From Botrytis cinerea B05.10 (Eukaryota; Ascomycota; Leotiomycetes; Helotiales; Sclerotiniaceae), in assembly GCF_000143535.2 (NCBI RefSeq), contig NC_037312.1, positions 248,001 through 312,000 on the forward strand: DNA of 64,000 nt, written 5' to 3'. This document shows positions 22,507-34,551 of this stretch, in pieces. The stretch's first letter is position 1. Each line of letters begins with the position of its first letter. Position numbers and translations under genes: made by a program. Under the pieces are notes generated by a model, which saw only the letters and a program-made list of their open reading frames with translations, searched no databases and was not told the origin of the DNA.

Positions 22507-25387
22507 CTAAAATCCCTCCGCAGCTTCACTCAACACCTCCCACAATCCCGCCGCCGCACCACCCAAACCTCCACCTATCCCCGCCGCAGCGAGATGATCC
22601 CGCCATTTACTCGTACCTGTACCCGTACTCGTACTAGCCGACCCCGAATTTTGTCTTCTCGGTTCTGAAGATCGGGGATCTGAATCACGCGAACGGCGAG
22701 AATGAGAATGTGAGTGAGAGTGATGAGAATGCGGAGAGCGCGAATGGGAATGAGAATGATGGCGTCGAGAGGTGTGAGGGCGATATGATGGATTGGGTGT
22801 ATATGTATGTGGATTTATATTTGTATAGGGAGAAGTGGCCGTTGAAGAAGGCGGATAAGTAGGCGATGAACTTGACGGAGATGTAGAGTAAGGAGCGTAG
22901 GGGTTTGGCGAGAGATATTGATTTGGATTTATTTGTGGAGGAGGTCCTTGTCCTTGAGAATGGGGAGGTTGAGGAAATGGGTTTTGTGTTGGATAGGGAG
23001 GTGGTTGTTGTGGAGGTGGCGGATATCCTTGTTGTGGATAGTTCTGTTGTCCAGGAAAAGAACCTAGAGGTGGGTATCCATTTGGTGTTTGGTTTGTTCC
23101 GGGTATATCCATACCCCTTCCTGGGAGTGAATTATTCGATGCAGGATATGGCGAGGAAGAGAAATGTTGAGGTTGTGGCTGTGATTGTGATTGAGGAGCA
23201 AAAGTATAATTTGCCTCACGATCTCTTTCTCGGCGATTATATCTTTCCGATCTTCCTTTCCCTTCTCCTCTTTCTACCTTCTCTTTCCATTCATCACCTC
23301 TTCTCTCTTTTCCTCTTGCATCCTTATTTCTCTTATCACCGCATCTTCTATGCTCATTCGTATCTAAATTTGAATCTGAATCCGAGCTCATCTCCGAACT
23401 AGAATTGGAACTGCAAGAACTTTCCTCATCCTCTGAGTTTCTTCTTCTACTTCTTTCACTCCTTTCCCTCCTCTCTCTTCTTTCTCTTCTTTCTCTCTGC
23501 TCAGGATGATTTCTCCACCAACGTTCTTCTCTCAAGATATGTGAACGCTCAGCATATTGTTGAATCTCCTCTTTCGTGAGAATTCCTAAGATAGCTACGA
23601 ATTCTGGTCGACTATTTGTGTATATTTATTAGCACCACATTACGACATACCATATCATTTCCCCCCCTTTCTCTTGGTATCTTGATGAATTCATCCTGGC
23701 AAGAGAAAAAAAGACGAAAAGTAACTTACGCTTCGAATCTCCTCCCATCTTTCACCAATACTTCTGGTGATATCAAAGATCGTTTTACCTTGGTCCATTT
23801 TGCATCTGGAGGAATTTCATGACCGGATGAATCGGGTGCGATTCTTGAATTTGTACTAGAAGTAGGAATGGGAATTGGAATGGTGGAATCATGAGTATTA
23901 TTTCCATTACTAGGTGCAGGTGTGTGAACTTTTGATGATCGATGCGTGTCATCTGGAAGATCGAATCGAACACCGCTTGTACGTGGTGATGATTTCTGGA
24001 CTGGGTCCGAGCTATGTTTTGGTCTTAGTGTCATCGTATTCAATTGAGGTTGTGATTGTATGTGTTCGTTGAGAGGTTCATTGGGATATGAGTAAGAGTA
24101 TGAATTCGAATTCCAACTTCCTGGAGAAGACGGTGGAAGAAGTTGAGGAGTACTTGTTGTAAAGCAAGGAAGCAAAAGAAGATCCGAGGTTTGAATTATT
24201 GAAGTATTATTATTGTTTGCATTAATTGGATATCGTGATGTCGTCTGATGCGTCAATGACGTATTATCCTCAGAGTTTAATTTTGAGCCGTCAATATCCT
24301 TTTTGGAATTCGACTCTGATATATCGAGATCTGTGGTTGAAATTTTGGGAGTCAAAGGAGGTGACAATTGTCGATGAGGAGTCGGCGACATATATCGTCC
24401 GGGATATGTATATGAATCGACGAGAGATTCGGGTTTGGGTCTTTGAAATTTTATCGATGGGGGGAATTTTATATTGTCTTCTCGTTGTATCATTTCTTTT
24501 GCTCCGGGGTCATTGCGCCCTGAATTGATATTGATGTTGTTGAACGAAGCTGGTGGTCCTTGTGTATGAGATGATTCGGAATGTGTAGAGTCCCATCGTT
24601 CCTTATGAGAAGTCATTGGACTGGTTCGAGGCGTAGGTGCAGATGCAGATGCAGATGGGTTTTCGACCAGCAGCCCATCTTGTTCCATTTGTCGTATATA
24701 CGCAATTAGAACATCCTAGAAGTTTGCCATGTTAGCAAGAAGCAATTGTCCTACCACATGGAAATATCCAAATACCTTATGCCGTTCCAAGATTCCTCTA
24801 TGAACCCCCTCTTCGATAAGATTCCTCCTGAACCATTTCCAAATCTGCATATTATCCTCCTCATCCTCATTCTCAGAACCCATCATTTGTATAGTCCCAG
24901 CCCTCTGACTCCTATCCGCTGCAATATCATCCACCTTATCCAACAACATATCCAGTTCTGCCTTTCCGTCTAGCTCTTCTGCATCCTTTGCATCTCCGTC
25001 TTCATCTTCGTGTAGTAGCGAGTCGAGGATATGCGATATATTCTTCTTGTGCGAAATCAACCTTACTCGAATCCCACCCAATTGATCCATTTCGTTACTC
25101 CCCAACCTTCCGCTCCCATTCCTCCCATACCTCCCCAACAATCCATCAAGTTGTCTAAGCGTCCCTTCACAATCCCGAATAATGCCATCCACACTGTCCC
25201 AAATCCCCTCATCCCTTTCTCCATCCCTCTCTTGCCCCTCCTCCTTCAACTCCCTCAGTACCCCATGCAAACCTCTCACTTCCCGTCTAATCTCCTCGTA
25301 TTCTACGCCCGCCTCTCTGCATTTTCGATACACATTGCGACAAAGTATTGATACTTGTTTGATATCTGATGATGTTCCCACACTCAT
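22507..25387 (-). CDS. DUF8035-type fungal protein
   Basis: Three exons on the minus strand: 25387-24776, 24715-23730 and 23611-22507. Both introns have GTA donors and TAG acceptors; the first has a TGCTAAC branch. The joined product is 900 residues. The N-terminal about 200 residues are helical and charged, starting MSVGTSSDIKQVSILCRNVY, a type often found at the N-terminus of fungal signalling or NLR-like proteins. A long Ser/Pro-rich disordered part follows. A compact DUF8035-like segment spans the second junction: AKWTKVKRSLISPEVL, then FEARPEFVAILGILTKEEI and a Tyr/Arg-rich end. The tail is Arg/Glu-rich, then Pro/Tyr/Gln-rich, then His-Ser repeats, ending in a Gly/Ala-rich hydrophobic stretch (AAAGIGGGLGGAAAGLW). 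Function is unknown. Confidence 0.85.
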
Positions 25388-27163
25388 TTCGTATTCTCAC
25401 GCAGCGTTCAATATGCGAATTCCAATATGGTCTTCCCAATTTCGAATTCCGCGCTTCGATGTCGATATCGATTCCAAGTTTTGAGACGGAGGGAAAGAGA
25501 GAGAGGGGGGGAGAGATTCAATTATAAACCCATCCCTTCGAAGCAAAAATGTGGCAAAGCAAAGCAAGACAAAGCAATCAAGCAGTCAAATGAAAATCCA
25601 GAAAGATATGCGAGCGTGCGTGGGTGTGTGCAATATGATGTGTTGTACTCCTCCTATCTGCTTGTCTTCCCTTTCCTCTGCTGCAGCGAAGTGGATATCT
25701 TTTCTCTCCTGCTCTGTTCTCTGTCCGATTGATGATATGATAGCTCCGACGGAACGAGCCACTCCACTTTATTATACCCCGCAACACTTTTCTCTCTCGA
25801 GTTCCCAGATTTCTGCTCGTAATGCTGAATGTTGTGCCGAGTCTCGAGTTACGAGTTTCGACTTGGGAATTTCGTATCGATGTATCCGTTCCGGGGGTGA
25901 TTCTTGGTGTTGTTGTTGTTTGCTAATAACCACTCGAGGAAGTACTTTGGTGGGTAGATATAAAACAATTTCAAAAATGCCAGTTCACAATCGCAATAAG
26001 ATATATAGAATTCGTCCAAATTCGATACTCGATACTCAATACACAAACCAGAACAAAAGCAGAAACTCCAAAAAAATAAACTGGAGAAGAAGTTTCAGAA
26101 TAATAACCCTTAGAAGCTGCGTAGAAGGACAATAGAAGCAAGCAATCGGGGCGGAGCTGAACAAACAGGTACTAACGGTAAAACAGGTAACGATTTAAAG
26201 AATCTCTCTAGAACTACCATACCATATCTAGAAACTGATATTCAAGTGACGTCGCGGGAACAAACGAGCGTCCATCCAGCTATCCATCCATCCATCCATC
26301 TCTCCATCCATCTCTCCATCCACCTCTCCACCCACCCATGAACCATCCCTCCCTCTCTCCCTCACCCAATCAAACACCACACGCCGCAAACCACCCAGCA
26401 TGCCCCAAAAACAGCCGACAACCCACACAACACACAAAACCAAAACCAAAGACAGAACCCAAGAACCCAAGAACACCACACAAACCAGAGAATTCTCCAT
26501 CAATCCATCAATCCCACAACAGCCAAACTCCGTGGCGCAGTCACCCATCATCGTCTGTCTGCACCGCACCTACATGATCGCCTACCGCGAGGCGTGAGGC
26601 TCAGACGAAGGCTTATACACACGATACGATACGATACGATGCGTATCCACTGCACTGCACTGCGCTGCACCGTGCGAACGAAGAGCGAACCGAACGACCT
26701 ATCCTGCTACCTTGCCGAGTTGCCGCATGGCGCTGCAGAATATCTACTGTGCGAAGGTGATAGGATCGCTAAAGGTACGTTTGACACATTTTTCTTGATT
26801 GTGCAGTGCACGAAGAGCTTGGGGGAAAGATGCTAGAATGGATATGGTAATCAATGGTGATGTGTGGAACGCAAGGCAGGGCAAGGCGGGGCAGGGGAAC
26901 TCCGAAATCATGTCATGTGAATACTGTACTGGTAGGTAGGTAGTCTAGATAAATTTTGTACGAGGTAAAATTGGTTACGAGACATATGGTATGGTATGGT
27001 ATGGTACGTATGGTATGTATGGTATGTATGGTATGTATGGTATGTATGGTATGTATGGTATGAGCAAAAGAGTATTTTTAATTTTTTATATTCCTCCACC
27101 CAATCAATCAACAATATCATTAAAATAATAAACCCTTCATCTTCAATACCATTCTCATACTCC
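25388..27163. other. Intergenic with tandem repeats
   Basis: Contains the promoter of the DUF8035 gene (25388 upward) and the 3' flank of UTP8. Holds ATCC runs at about 26270-26335, four ACGAT units at 26621-26640, and the 9-bp minisatellite at 27008-27061. Open frames here are low-complexity artefacts. Confidence 0.6.
27008..27061. repeat. 9-bp minisatellite, unit GTATGGTAT
   Basis: Six head-to-tail copies, preceded by ATGGT runs from 26986. The array ends about 100 bases from the UTP8 stop codon, so it probably lies in the 3' UTR. Confidence 0.9.
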
Positions 27164-29973
27164 CTACAAAACAATTCTTTCTCTGGTATATTTTCCCACT
27201 TGTCTACTCAAGAGTCTTCCAATATCTCTCTTGCTTCTCTTTTGAATTTCTCCTCCTGCACCTACACGGAGACGAGAGATTTGCTTCTCGGCCTTGAGAC
27301 CGATTGGTAATATCGAGAGGTCTTTTTCGCCCGAGGGAAGTGTCAATATTGACTTTGCCATTCGTCCTGTGTCCTCATTTCCAAGAGTTTTAAGTACGGA
27401 ATCCCCGTAACGGACCATCTCGGATGTCAATCCCTTGAGATAAACGGCGGTTTCAATACCTTCGAGTGCGGCACTGACTTCCATTTTCAAAGTGCCAATG
27501 AATGCTTCAGATTCCGATTGATCGCCATTGATCAATCTAGCATTTCCAGTTAACCATCCACCAGCTGCAAGGGCATCAATACAATTGTTAAGTAAGCTGG
27601 AGATGAGAATGATGGAATTGTCAGGTGCCTCAACTTCGTCATCATCTAATTCCAAAATATCAAGGTATCGACCAGTCCATCCACCTTTGGCCAATTCGAC
27701 TCTCAAAATATAGATTAGTGATACAGTTTCTTGGCTAGTAAAAGTTGTCTGTAAAGCGTCCGTAATGTTGTTGTCTGGACATGTATAGAGTTTTGAGAGA
27801 GCCACATTTAAGGCTTCACCTCTGACGCCTGAGCCTTCTCCCAATTGAAATTCGGCAAGTTGGAGATCATCTTCAGCCTCCGCTTCAAGTCTTTGTACTT
27901 CCTCTTCAGCATTATCATTTTCCAGGGGTGTGTCCTCCCCATTTGTCAATAATGCTTGCTTTGGACTTGAAGAGTCTCCAAGTTCAAACAAATCCATAGT
28001 TTCCATCAAGTTTCGAATCGCATGGAGAAGTTCCGCTGCTCCAAGTAAATTGGATGAAACAAGATGAAGTAACAATTCCATTTCCCGGTCCAACTTAACA
28101 ATAGCATTGACAAGTTGACCAGCTGGTATTGGGCCAGAGAACGAGCTTCGAATCTCTTGTCTCAACGCTGATTCAATATTAAGAATCGTCATATTTCCTG
28201 TTTGAAGCAACCACCTAAAAAGCCTAGGAGGATAGAAAACAATAGAGAGTTCATATATTCCTTCCAGATTCTGAGACCAGCTGAAAATCTTACTTAGTGC
28301 ATATAATATCCATCTGCGATCGACTTCGGAAGGTTCTATTTTCGCAATCTTGTCTGCAGGATTTTCGGATGTTTCGGTGCTCCAATCTTGGTCGAACTTA
28401 CTGCCTAAAGCCTTCTCGAACGCTGCTGTGTCTCCACTCTTGACACATCTCTCAGGCTCTCTCGTCACATTTACCCATGCATCTTCTTTCATGCCCATTG
28501 ATCCAGGAAGATAATGATCCACGAAAAGCCACTTTCCATGCGATGGCTCCTTTCCTGGCTTGGAACGTACAACTTGTGGATCCGAGCAGCCAAGAGAGTC
28601 GATCAATAGTCCAAATGCCCGAGACTTCGATCCTTGGCCAGGTTGGAAATCTACTTGGACAGCAACGAGCTCATTATCTGAGATAGCTAAAGCTGTCCCG
28701 AGTTTAGGGTAGTAAGAGATGAATTGAGCTGGAATATCCAATCGTGGTCTCTGCTTATCGTCAGAGTCTCGTTTGCGTTTCAGTGATTCTTTGTTTGTCT
28801 CATCATCCAACTTGATGGAAGCCAACACAGACTCATATTTTGGGTTGAGAATGCTGATAGCTTGTTGAGTTGACATGATGATGGAAGTGCTTGAAAGGCG
28901 AAGGAATGATCCGGTGCCAGGAGTGTTGATTTCGGATTGTATCTTTGGGAATGTATCGTGTAGGTCCAAAGTTGTCAACACTTCTGCTTCCAGTATTTGC
29001 AAAATACCAGCGGAAACATTGATACCGAATGAAGCTTTCCCGATGGCTACTTTCTTCTTTGGAGCTTTGTGAATTGGTAGAGGTGCGTCGAGAAGAGATT
29101 CGACAGAATGTGTTGTGCCATTCAAATATGTAGTCGACTTCCTAGGTAAAGCTACAATGTGTAATGTACGGACACTTTCCTCGGCTTCCTGCACATTTGA
29201 CTTTGTAATCACAATTATTATGTCTGGATTGAAGCCATCCTCGGTCACTTCTTGTGGGAAAAATGCAAAAACATCCTGGCGACCTTTCAAGATTCCTTGA
29301 CCAGCAGAATAGGCATTTGTAATGTGCGCATATTCTACCTCGATATTGGACATTGCCATTGATGAAGCGCGACCGAGGGCAGTGGCAGGAGAAGACCATA
29401 GCAGCTGAAGACTTTCACCATCTAAGCATTGAATCTCGCCGTCTTTCTTCACAATCAATATATCCGATTTTTTGATCGCATCCAATCCTGAGGAGGCTAA
29501 AGCACCCAAATGAACCACTGGCGCTTTCGATTGACTCAGCTTATGTGTGACTGTTGTAGATTGTGATGTGCTAGTCCCTTCCGTAATATCATGGAACAAT
29601 GTGATTTGATCCTCAGAGCCGGACGTGGAAACATATGTTCTTCGCTCGGTTTTGGTTTTCGTCGTTTTCGACCTGGAAGAGTATGGCGGGCAAGAAAATG
29701 TAGTACCCGGAGGCAGAGCATAAGAAGTAAGCAATTTCGAAGATGATACCTGAGAAGATATTAACAATTGAGGATACTGAAGAAATGTCTATAGCATCTT
29801 ACATCATATAAATTCACACCTTCTCCATGGATGCCAACCGCCAATTCTGACCTCTTTCTTTTTTTTGATCCAGGTGAACCGCCAAAGACTTCTCCAACCA
29901 CATATGGGGCCTGTTTCGATCGCGGTAAAGTAGCGACCACGTATGGCTGCTGCAAAGATATTCTTGAAGACAT
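27164..29973 (-). CDS. UTP8: U3 snoRNP/t-UTP component Utp8
   Basis: Nucleolar protein of the t-UTP (UTP-A) subcomplex, needed for pre-rRNA transcription and early 18S processing. Exons are 29973-29803 and 29749-27164 with a 53-nt intron (GTAAGA..CTCAG), giving 918 residues. The N-terminus MSSRISLQQPYVVATLPR, then KKRKRSELAVGIHGEGVNLY joining V-S-S-S-K-L-L-T-S-Y-A-L-P-P, is the typical filamentous-fungal Utp8 start. It probably forms a beta-propeller of WD-like blades over the first about 400 residues, followed by a helical C-terminal half with an acidic insert. The first ATG in frame is at 29973; a longer reading needs a GTG start. The gene is divergent from ELG1 with 868 bases between the starts. 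Confidence 0.78.
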
Positions 29974-30841
29974 GTTCACAATTGGAATTTTTGCGCAATC
30001 AATTCCAATGTATTGAAGCTGTGATTATAGATTTGCGCAAAGTAAAAAGAACCAAAAAGCTTTGAAATTTCTCTGGGCGGTGAGATAATTCTGCCGTGGC
30101 ACAAAACTTTATGTCTTGGAGATTTCCCAAATTTATTATGCACACCCTGCATACTTTAGCGTGTCTGTTTGGTGTCGATCATGTGACTCAGACTTCTCCG
30201 CCAGGCGTGAGCGACCAATCAGCACCCAACAAACACGAGCAAAAGACTCTAAGGTGGGTCTACATGGTCAGCTTTTACATGCATCGTAGCTGGGTACAAC
30301 TCACGCAGCCAAAAAATCATACACTGAAATTCCTTCTAGTCAGGTACCTCTCTTTTGATGCCAGATAATAATACAGAAATGAGTTGAAACTCTGAGCTTC
30401 TTCATCCGGTATTGCTGTGTAGAAGCTTAGGAATGTTTTCATGCAACTTTCAAGCTCAAATCCTGGCAGGTTGATTTTATATTGAATATTGAAAAGAGGA
30501 TACACTTTTTCCATGTCCTCTCACGCCTATTGCCTATGGGGCCAGCAGTTAAAGTGGTAATTTCATCAAAACGCGAACGCGGTTCTCAACTTCACCTTGA
30601 TGTCACTACCTTGTTACTAAAGTTCCTAGCAACTTTTGGATGCACATTGCTTTTCACTCCCAATTCCTTTTCACTCTCTGCAAAAACGGCTTCTCTTCTA
30701 TATTCTCGCCCTGTTCTCAAGCTCCTTACAAAAATCACAAATGTTTTTCTTTCCTGGACGAATTAATTAATTGAGAGTCGCCATCGTGGAAAGCGAATGT
30801 GTGAGGTTCGCGTTTGATCACCTCGGCTTGGTCACCTACGA
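29974..30841. promoter_or_regulatory. Shared divergent promoter region UTP8/ELG1
   Basis: 868 bases between the two start codons with no supported gene. Two copies of AACGCGAAC face opposite ways, at 30570-30578 and 30806-30814 (on the minus strand). Both contain the MBF/MCB-like core ACGCG, expected for replication genes such as ELG1. Assigning them to ELG1 rests on proximity (28 and about 264 bases from its ATG). Confidence 0.5.
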
Positions 30842-33800
30842 ATGGCGGTCCTGGTCGCAAAAACAATGAATCCTCTCACAGAGGAGGGGCACGAGAAGAC
30901 TGTGCATCCCTTCTTTCAAAAACCATTAAGAACGTCATCGGCTGCGGAAAACAATGCAACACCGCAAGATGGAGCTCTAGACTCATCCCGTGTGCAAAAT
31001 GGAGAACATGGAGAACAAGCAGATTTATTGGAGGTTGACCCGAATAATGGCAGGAGGAAACGCCGAAAGACTGCCTCTCCAGAAGTTACAACAGAGTTAG
31101 AGGCAGAAAAGTCGACCACAATCACAAAGACCTCTGCGCCGACAAAAGCAGCCAAACCTTTACGAACCTCGAAGCGCAAGCAAACTACCCTGACACCCGC
31201 AAAATCAAAAATTGTTGTTATGCGCTATGACAGTGGTCAAAATGCAGTTTCTGAAGTTGGTAGCAAAATTGAGAATATTCTCAATGGCATCGAAATATCT
31301 AGACCGAAGACCGAGTCAACTTCTACGGACGTGAAGAATACAAAAGAAATAGTATCGAGAAAGGGGAATGGGGTAGATGCTATTCCGTGGTGGAAGATAG
31401 CCAAAAAAAAATCACCGATACAAGAAGAATCCCAGGAATCCTCGAAATCACAGCAAACGGGCCAAGGAAAGAAATCCACTTCGGGTAGACCAACTTCACC
31501 GTCGACAATTGTATCCAATTTTGGCCGACCACATTCAAGGGATGGAAAGCAAGCCCCACCAACTTTTAGAGGCTTCGGAACAGCTCCTAAAACCTCCAAA
31601 TTCCCCGACGCTATTGAGCCAGCTTGGCCGTGGTCTGGAATGGTGCATGTACGTGGAGAAAGAGACGAAGAATATTTAAGTAGCGCATCTACCAGCATAA
31701 TTCCTGGAAAATGCAGCGATGTCAAGAAAGGGTCAAAATATCGAGCAGTCGAAATCGTCAAAGATGAAAATATCATCAACACTTTTACCGCGAAATTACG
31801 AATTGATGAGACAATCAATAACATACACGACCTTCATATTCATGACTTCGCTCCAGTTTCTCCTTGCCTCCGAGTACCATCCAAACACATCGAAACAGGC
31901 CCAAGTCTCCAGTGTCGAGTTCGAAAAGAACTTGTCTCAAAGCTTAGCAAACCAGCTGTGCATGAGGGTTTGAGCGATGACGAACTCCAAAAGCCAGATG
32001 AGACATGTTCAGGTGCCCATCCCGCTCTTACAAATGTTTACAACTCAATTGCCACTTCGTTATCGGCATTTGACAAGGCCGAATGCGAAAATTTATCTTG
32101 GACGCAAAAATATGCACCAAAAAGTGCGGAGGAGATTTTACAGACTGGACGAGAGGCCTTCATATTGAAAGATTGGTTGCAAAAATTGACAGTAGTTTCA
32201 GTAGAATCAGGTTCTGCTGAAAGTAAGGCTACGAAGAAAGCTGCATCGTCAAAAGCCGAACCATCTGGGAAAAGGAAGCGAAAATCGAAAAAGCTAGATA
32301 ATTTTATAGTATCTGATGGCGAGGAAGATAATGAGATGGATGAAATAACGGAGCCGGAAGACGGAGATTTGTTAGGAGGTTCGGGTTTAGTCAAAAAGAC
32401 AGTGATACGGTCTGGTGATTTGAATGGGAAAGGCTCTAAAGATTCCAAGCGTCTAGCCAATGCAGTCGTTTTGAGTGGACCACACGGATGCGGCAAGTCT
32501 GCCACGGTCTTTGCTGTTGCAAAAGAACTTGGATTCGAAGTCTTTGAAATCAATCCAAATTCCAAGAGAAGCGGGAAAGAGGTGATGGATAAAGTTGGTG
32601 ATATGACCCGAAATCATCTAGTCCAAAGATCCAAAGTTGATAAGATTCCGAGCGCGAATGATGACGAAGAAAACTCATTTGATTCTGTGACTGAAGAAGT
32701 AAAGAGCGGCCGTCAGGGCACCATGAACTCATTCTTCACTTCAAAGGCACCAATCAAGCCAGAACCTAAAAGCAAGGGCACCATGAACTCATTTTTTACA
32801 TCCAAAGCACCAACGAGACCGAAAGGTCAGAATGACATTGAAGAAGGTGCATCTAACGATGCGGCCGAAGATCTCGAGAGTGGTCGCCCGGGCATCATGA
32901 AGTCATTTTCCACATCAAAAGAACCAACGCAAATTGAATCTGAAAGTAAGGACGCCGAGCAAACTGCCGCCAAAACGGACGTCAACAAGGATGCAGGCGC
33001 TCCAAAAGGGCCGCCAAAGAAACAGCAACAATCCTTGATACTACTCGAAGAGGTTGATGTTTTATTTGAGGAGGATAGAGGATTTTGGCAAACAGTTTTG
33101 CTTTTGATCGCCCAGAGTAAGCGGCCAATTATTATGACTTGTAATGATGAGGCTGCGGTACCAATTCTTGCTCTATCTCTGCATGCAATTATACGCTTCA
33201 CTGCAGTGCCTAATGATCTCGCCGTGGATTACATGCTACTCGTAGCAGCTAATGAAGGACATGCTATTCGTCGCGAGGCGGTGAAGGCTTTATATGAAAG
33301 TCGAGCATCAGACCTTCGTGGTTCATTGACAGAGTTGGAATTCTGGTGTCAATTTGCAGTTGGAGATCGTAAAGCTGGAATGGAGTGGTTTTATCCTCGT
33401 TTACCTTTGGGGTGCGATCTGGATGAGCATGGTAGGAAGTATCGCGTTGTTAGCGAAGATACTTATCACACTGGTATGGGCTGGATTTCTCAAGACATAC
33501 TCGAGAGCCAACGACCTTATATCGATATCGAGGAAGAAACCCTGCACGAAACTTGGAATGGTTGGGGTATCGATGTAGGCGATTGGCAAACAAATCTAAA
33601 TATCAGTACTTGGGCGGACAAGATCACGGATTGCGCCAATGAGCCTGCCACCAGACGAGCGGCTCTGGCAATGTACGAAGACTTTGCCGAAGCCATGAGT
33701 GCTACAGATTGTTTCTCGCACAATAGCTTCGGCGCAGACTATAAAGTAAGTTTTCCTCTATCAGCATTACATCTACTCATTGCTAATGGAATAAGGTTAC

Positions 33801-34551
33801 CATTGATGCAAGTTACCCAAAGATGTCTAGCAAAGCACGAGAAGATTACACTTTGGCAAATCAATTACTGGACGTATCGCCGCAAACTACTCTTGACGAG
33901 ACAAGTACCAACATATCTTTCTGGATGAAGTCTCGAGCTAGAGAAGTTCTTCAAATTCGTCAACGTGTCGAACATGGATGGGAAATTCATCGAGAACTCG
34001 ATGGTCCGACGGAGAAACAAGTTCAAGGCCTTATTCGGTCTCAATCACTCTCTCATGGGAATGCTATTACTCGACGCGATTTGAGTTTGGCTTTTGATCC
34101 TATTTCAGAGTCTGAAAAGACGTATGTCTGGACTACCGGAAATCTTGAAGCTTGTTGCTTTGATCGAACTATGAACCTCATCATACTCGATGTTGCCCCA
34201 TACGTTAGGTCCATAGTATCCTACGATGCACGTCTTCAGAAAGATCGAGTACGCCTCAGCAATCTCCTTAGTCAAAATGGAGGTAATATAGCACCAAAAC
34301 CCAAGAGAATGAGAACAACTCGAGCAGCTATGTCGGCCCTCGAAGGGGGTGCAAGAAATACGACCAGGAAGGAGAAATATTTCAGTCAGGACATCAACCC
34401 ATATTTTGTTCTTAGGACTGGATCGCAGAGTTGGCTGGATGCAGCCGTTTCTGTTACAGCAGGTACGGATGATGGAAGTAGGAGATCGAGTTTGCAGATG
34501 TCAGAGAGCAATATGGGTGCTGACAGTGGAAAAGATGAACTTTTAGATTAG
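30842..34551 (+). CDS. ELG1: Elg1/ATAD5 PCNA-unloading RFC-like clamp unloader subunit
   Basis: Large subunit of the alternative RFC complex that removes PCNA (often SUMO- or ubiquitin-modified) from DNA after replication. Exons are 30842-33745 and 33796-34551 with a 50-nt intron (GTAAGT..ATAAG), giving 1219 residues. There is a disordered N-terminus with EKTVHPFF (about residues 18-25). WTQKYAPKSAEEIL opens the AAA+ module, with Walker A GPHGCGKS at 546-553 and FEINPNSKRSGKEVMDKVGD after it. Walker B LLEEVDVLF lies near 734-742. Between the two Walker motifs sits an unusually long acidic insert with three copies of a xTMNSFFTSK-like motif; the first is a full PIP-box. The start could be M1 or M9, and MNPL at 9 puts the PIP-like motif closer to the end as in relatives. 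Confidence 0.9.
32717..32818 (+). repeat. 60-bp tandem duplication inside ELG1 (PIP-box repeat)
   Basis: Copies start at 32717 and 32777, exactly 60 bases apart, and match closely over about 40 bases. A third, more worn copy starts at 32891. They encode GTMNSFFTSKAP, GTMNSFFTSKAP and GIMKSFSTSKEP. Confidence 0.85.

Noticed and set aside
22905..23402. 165-codon plus-strand frame
   Set aside because: Lies antisense to the third exon of the DUF8035 gene and has no recognisable domain.
26996..27310. Frame with repeated Trp-Tyr-Val
   Set aside because: Produced by the 9-bp minisatellite and the reverse strand of UTP8, not a gene.
30801..30841. GGTTCG string considered as a tRNA T-arm
   Set aside because: No acceptor stem or anticodon arm can be formed around it; better explained as the ACGCGAA site on the other strand.
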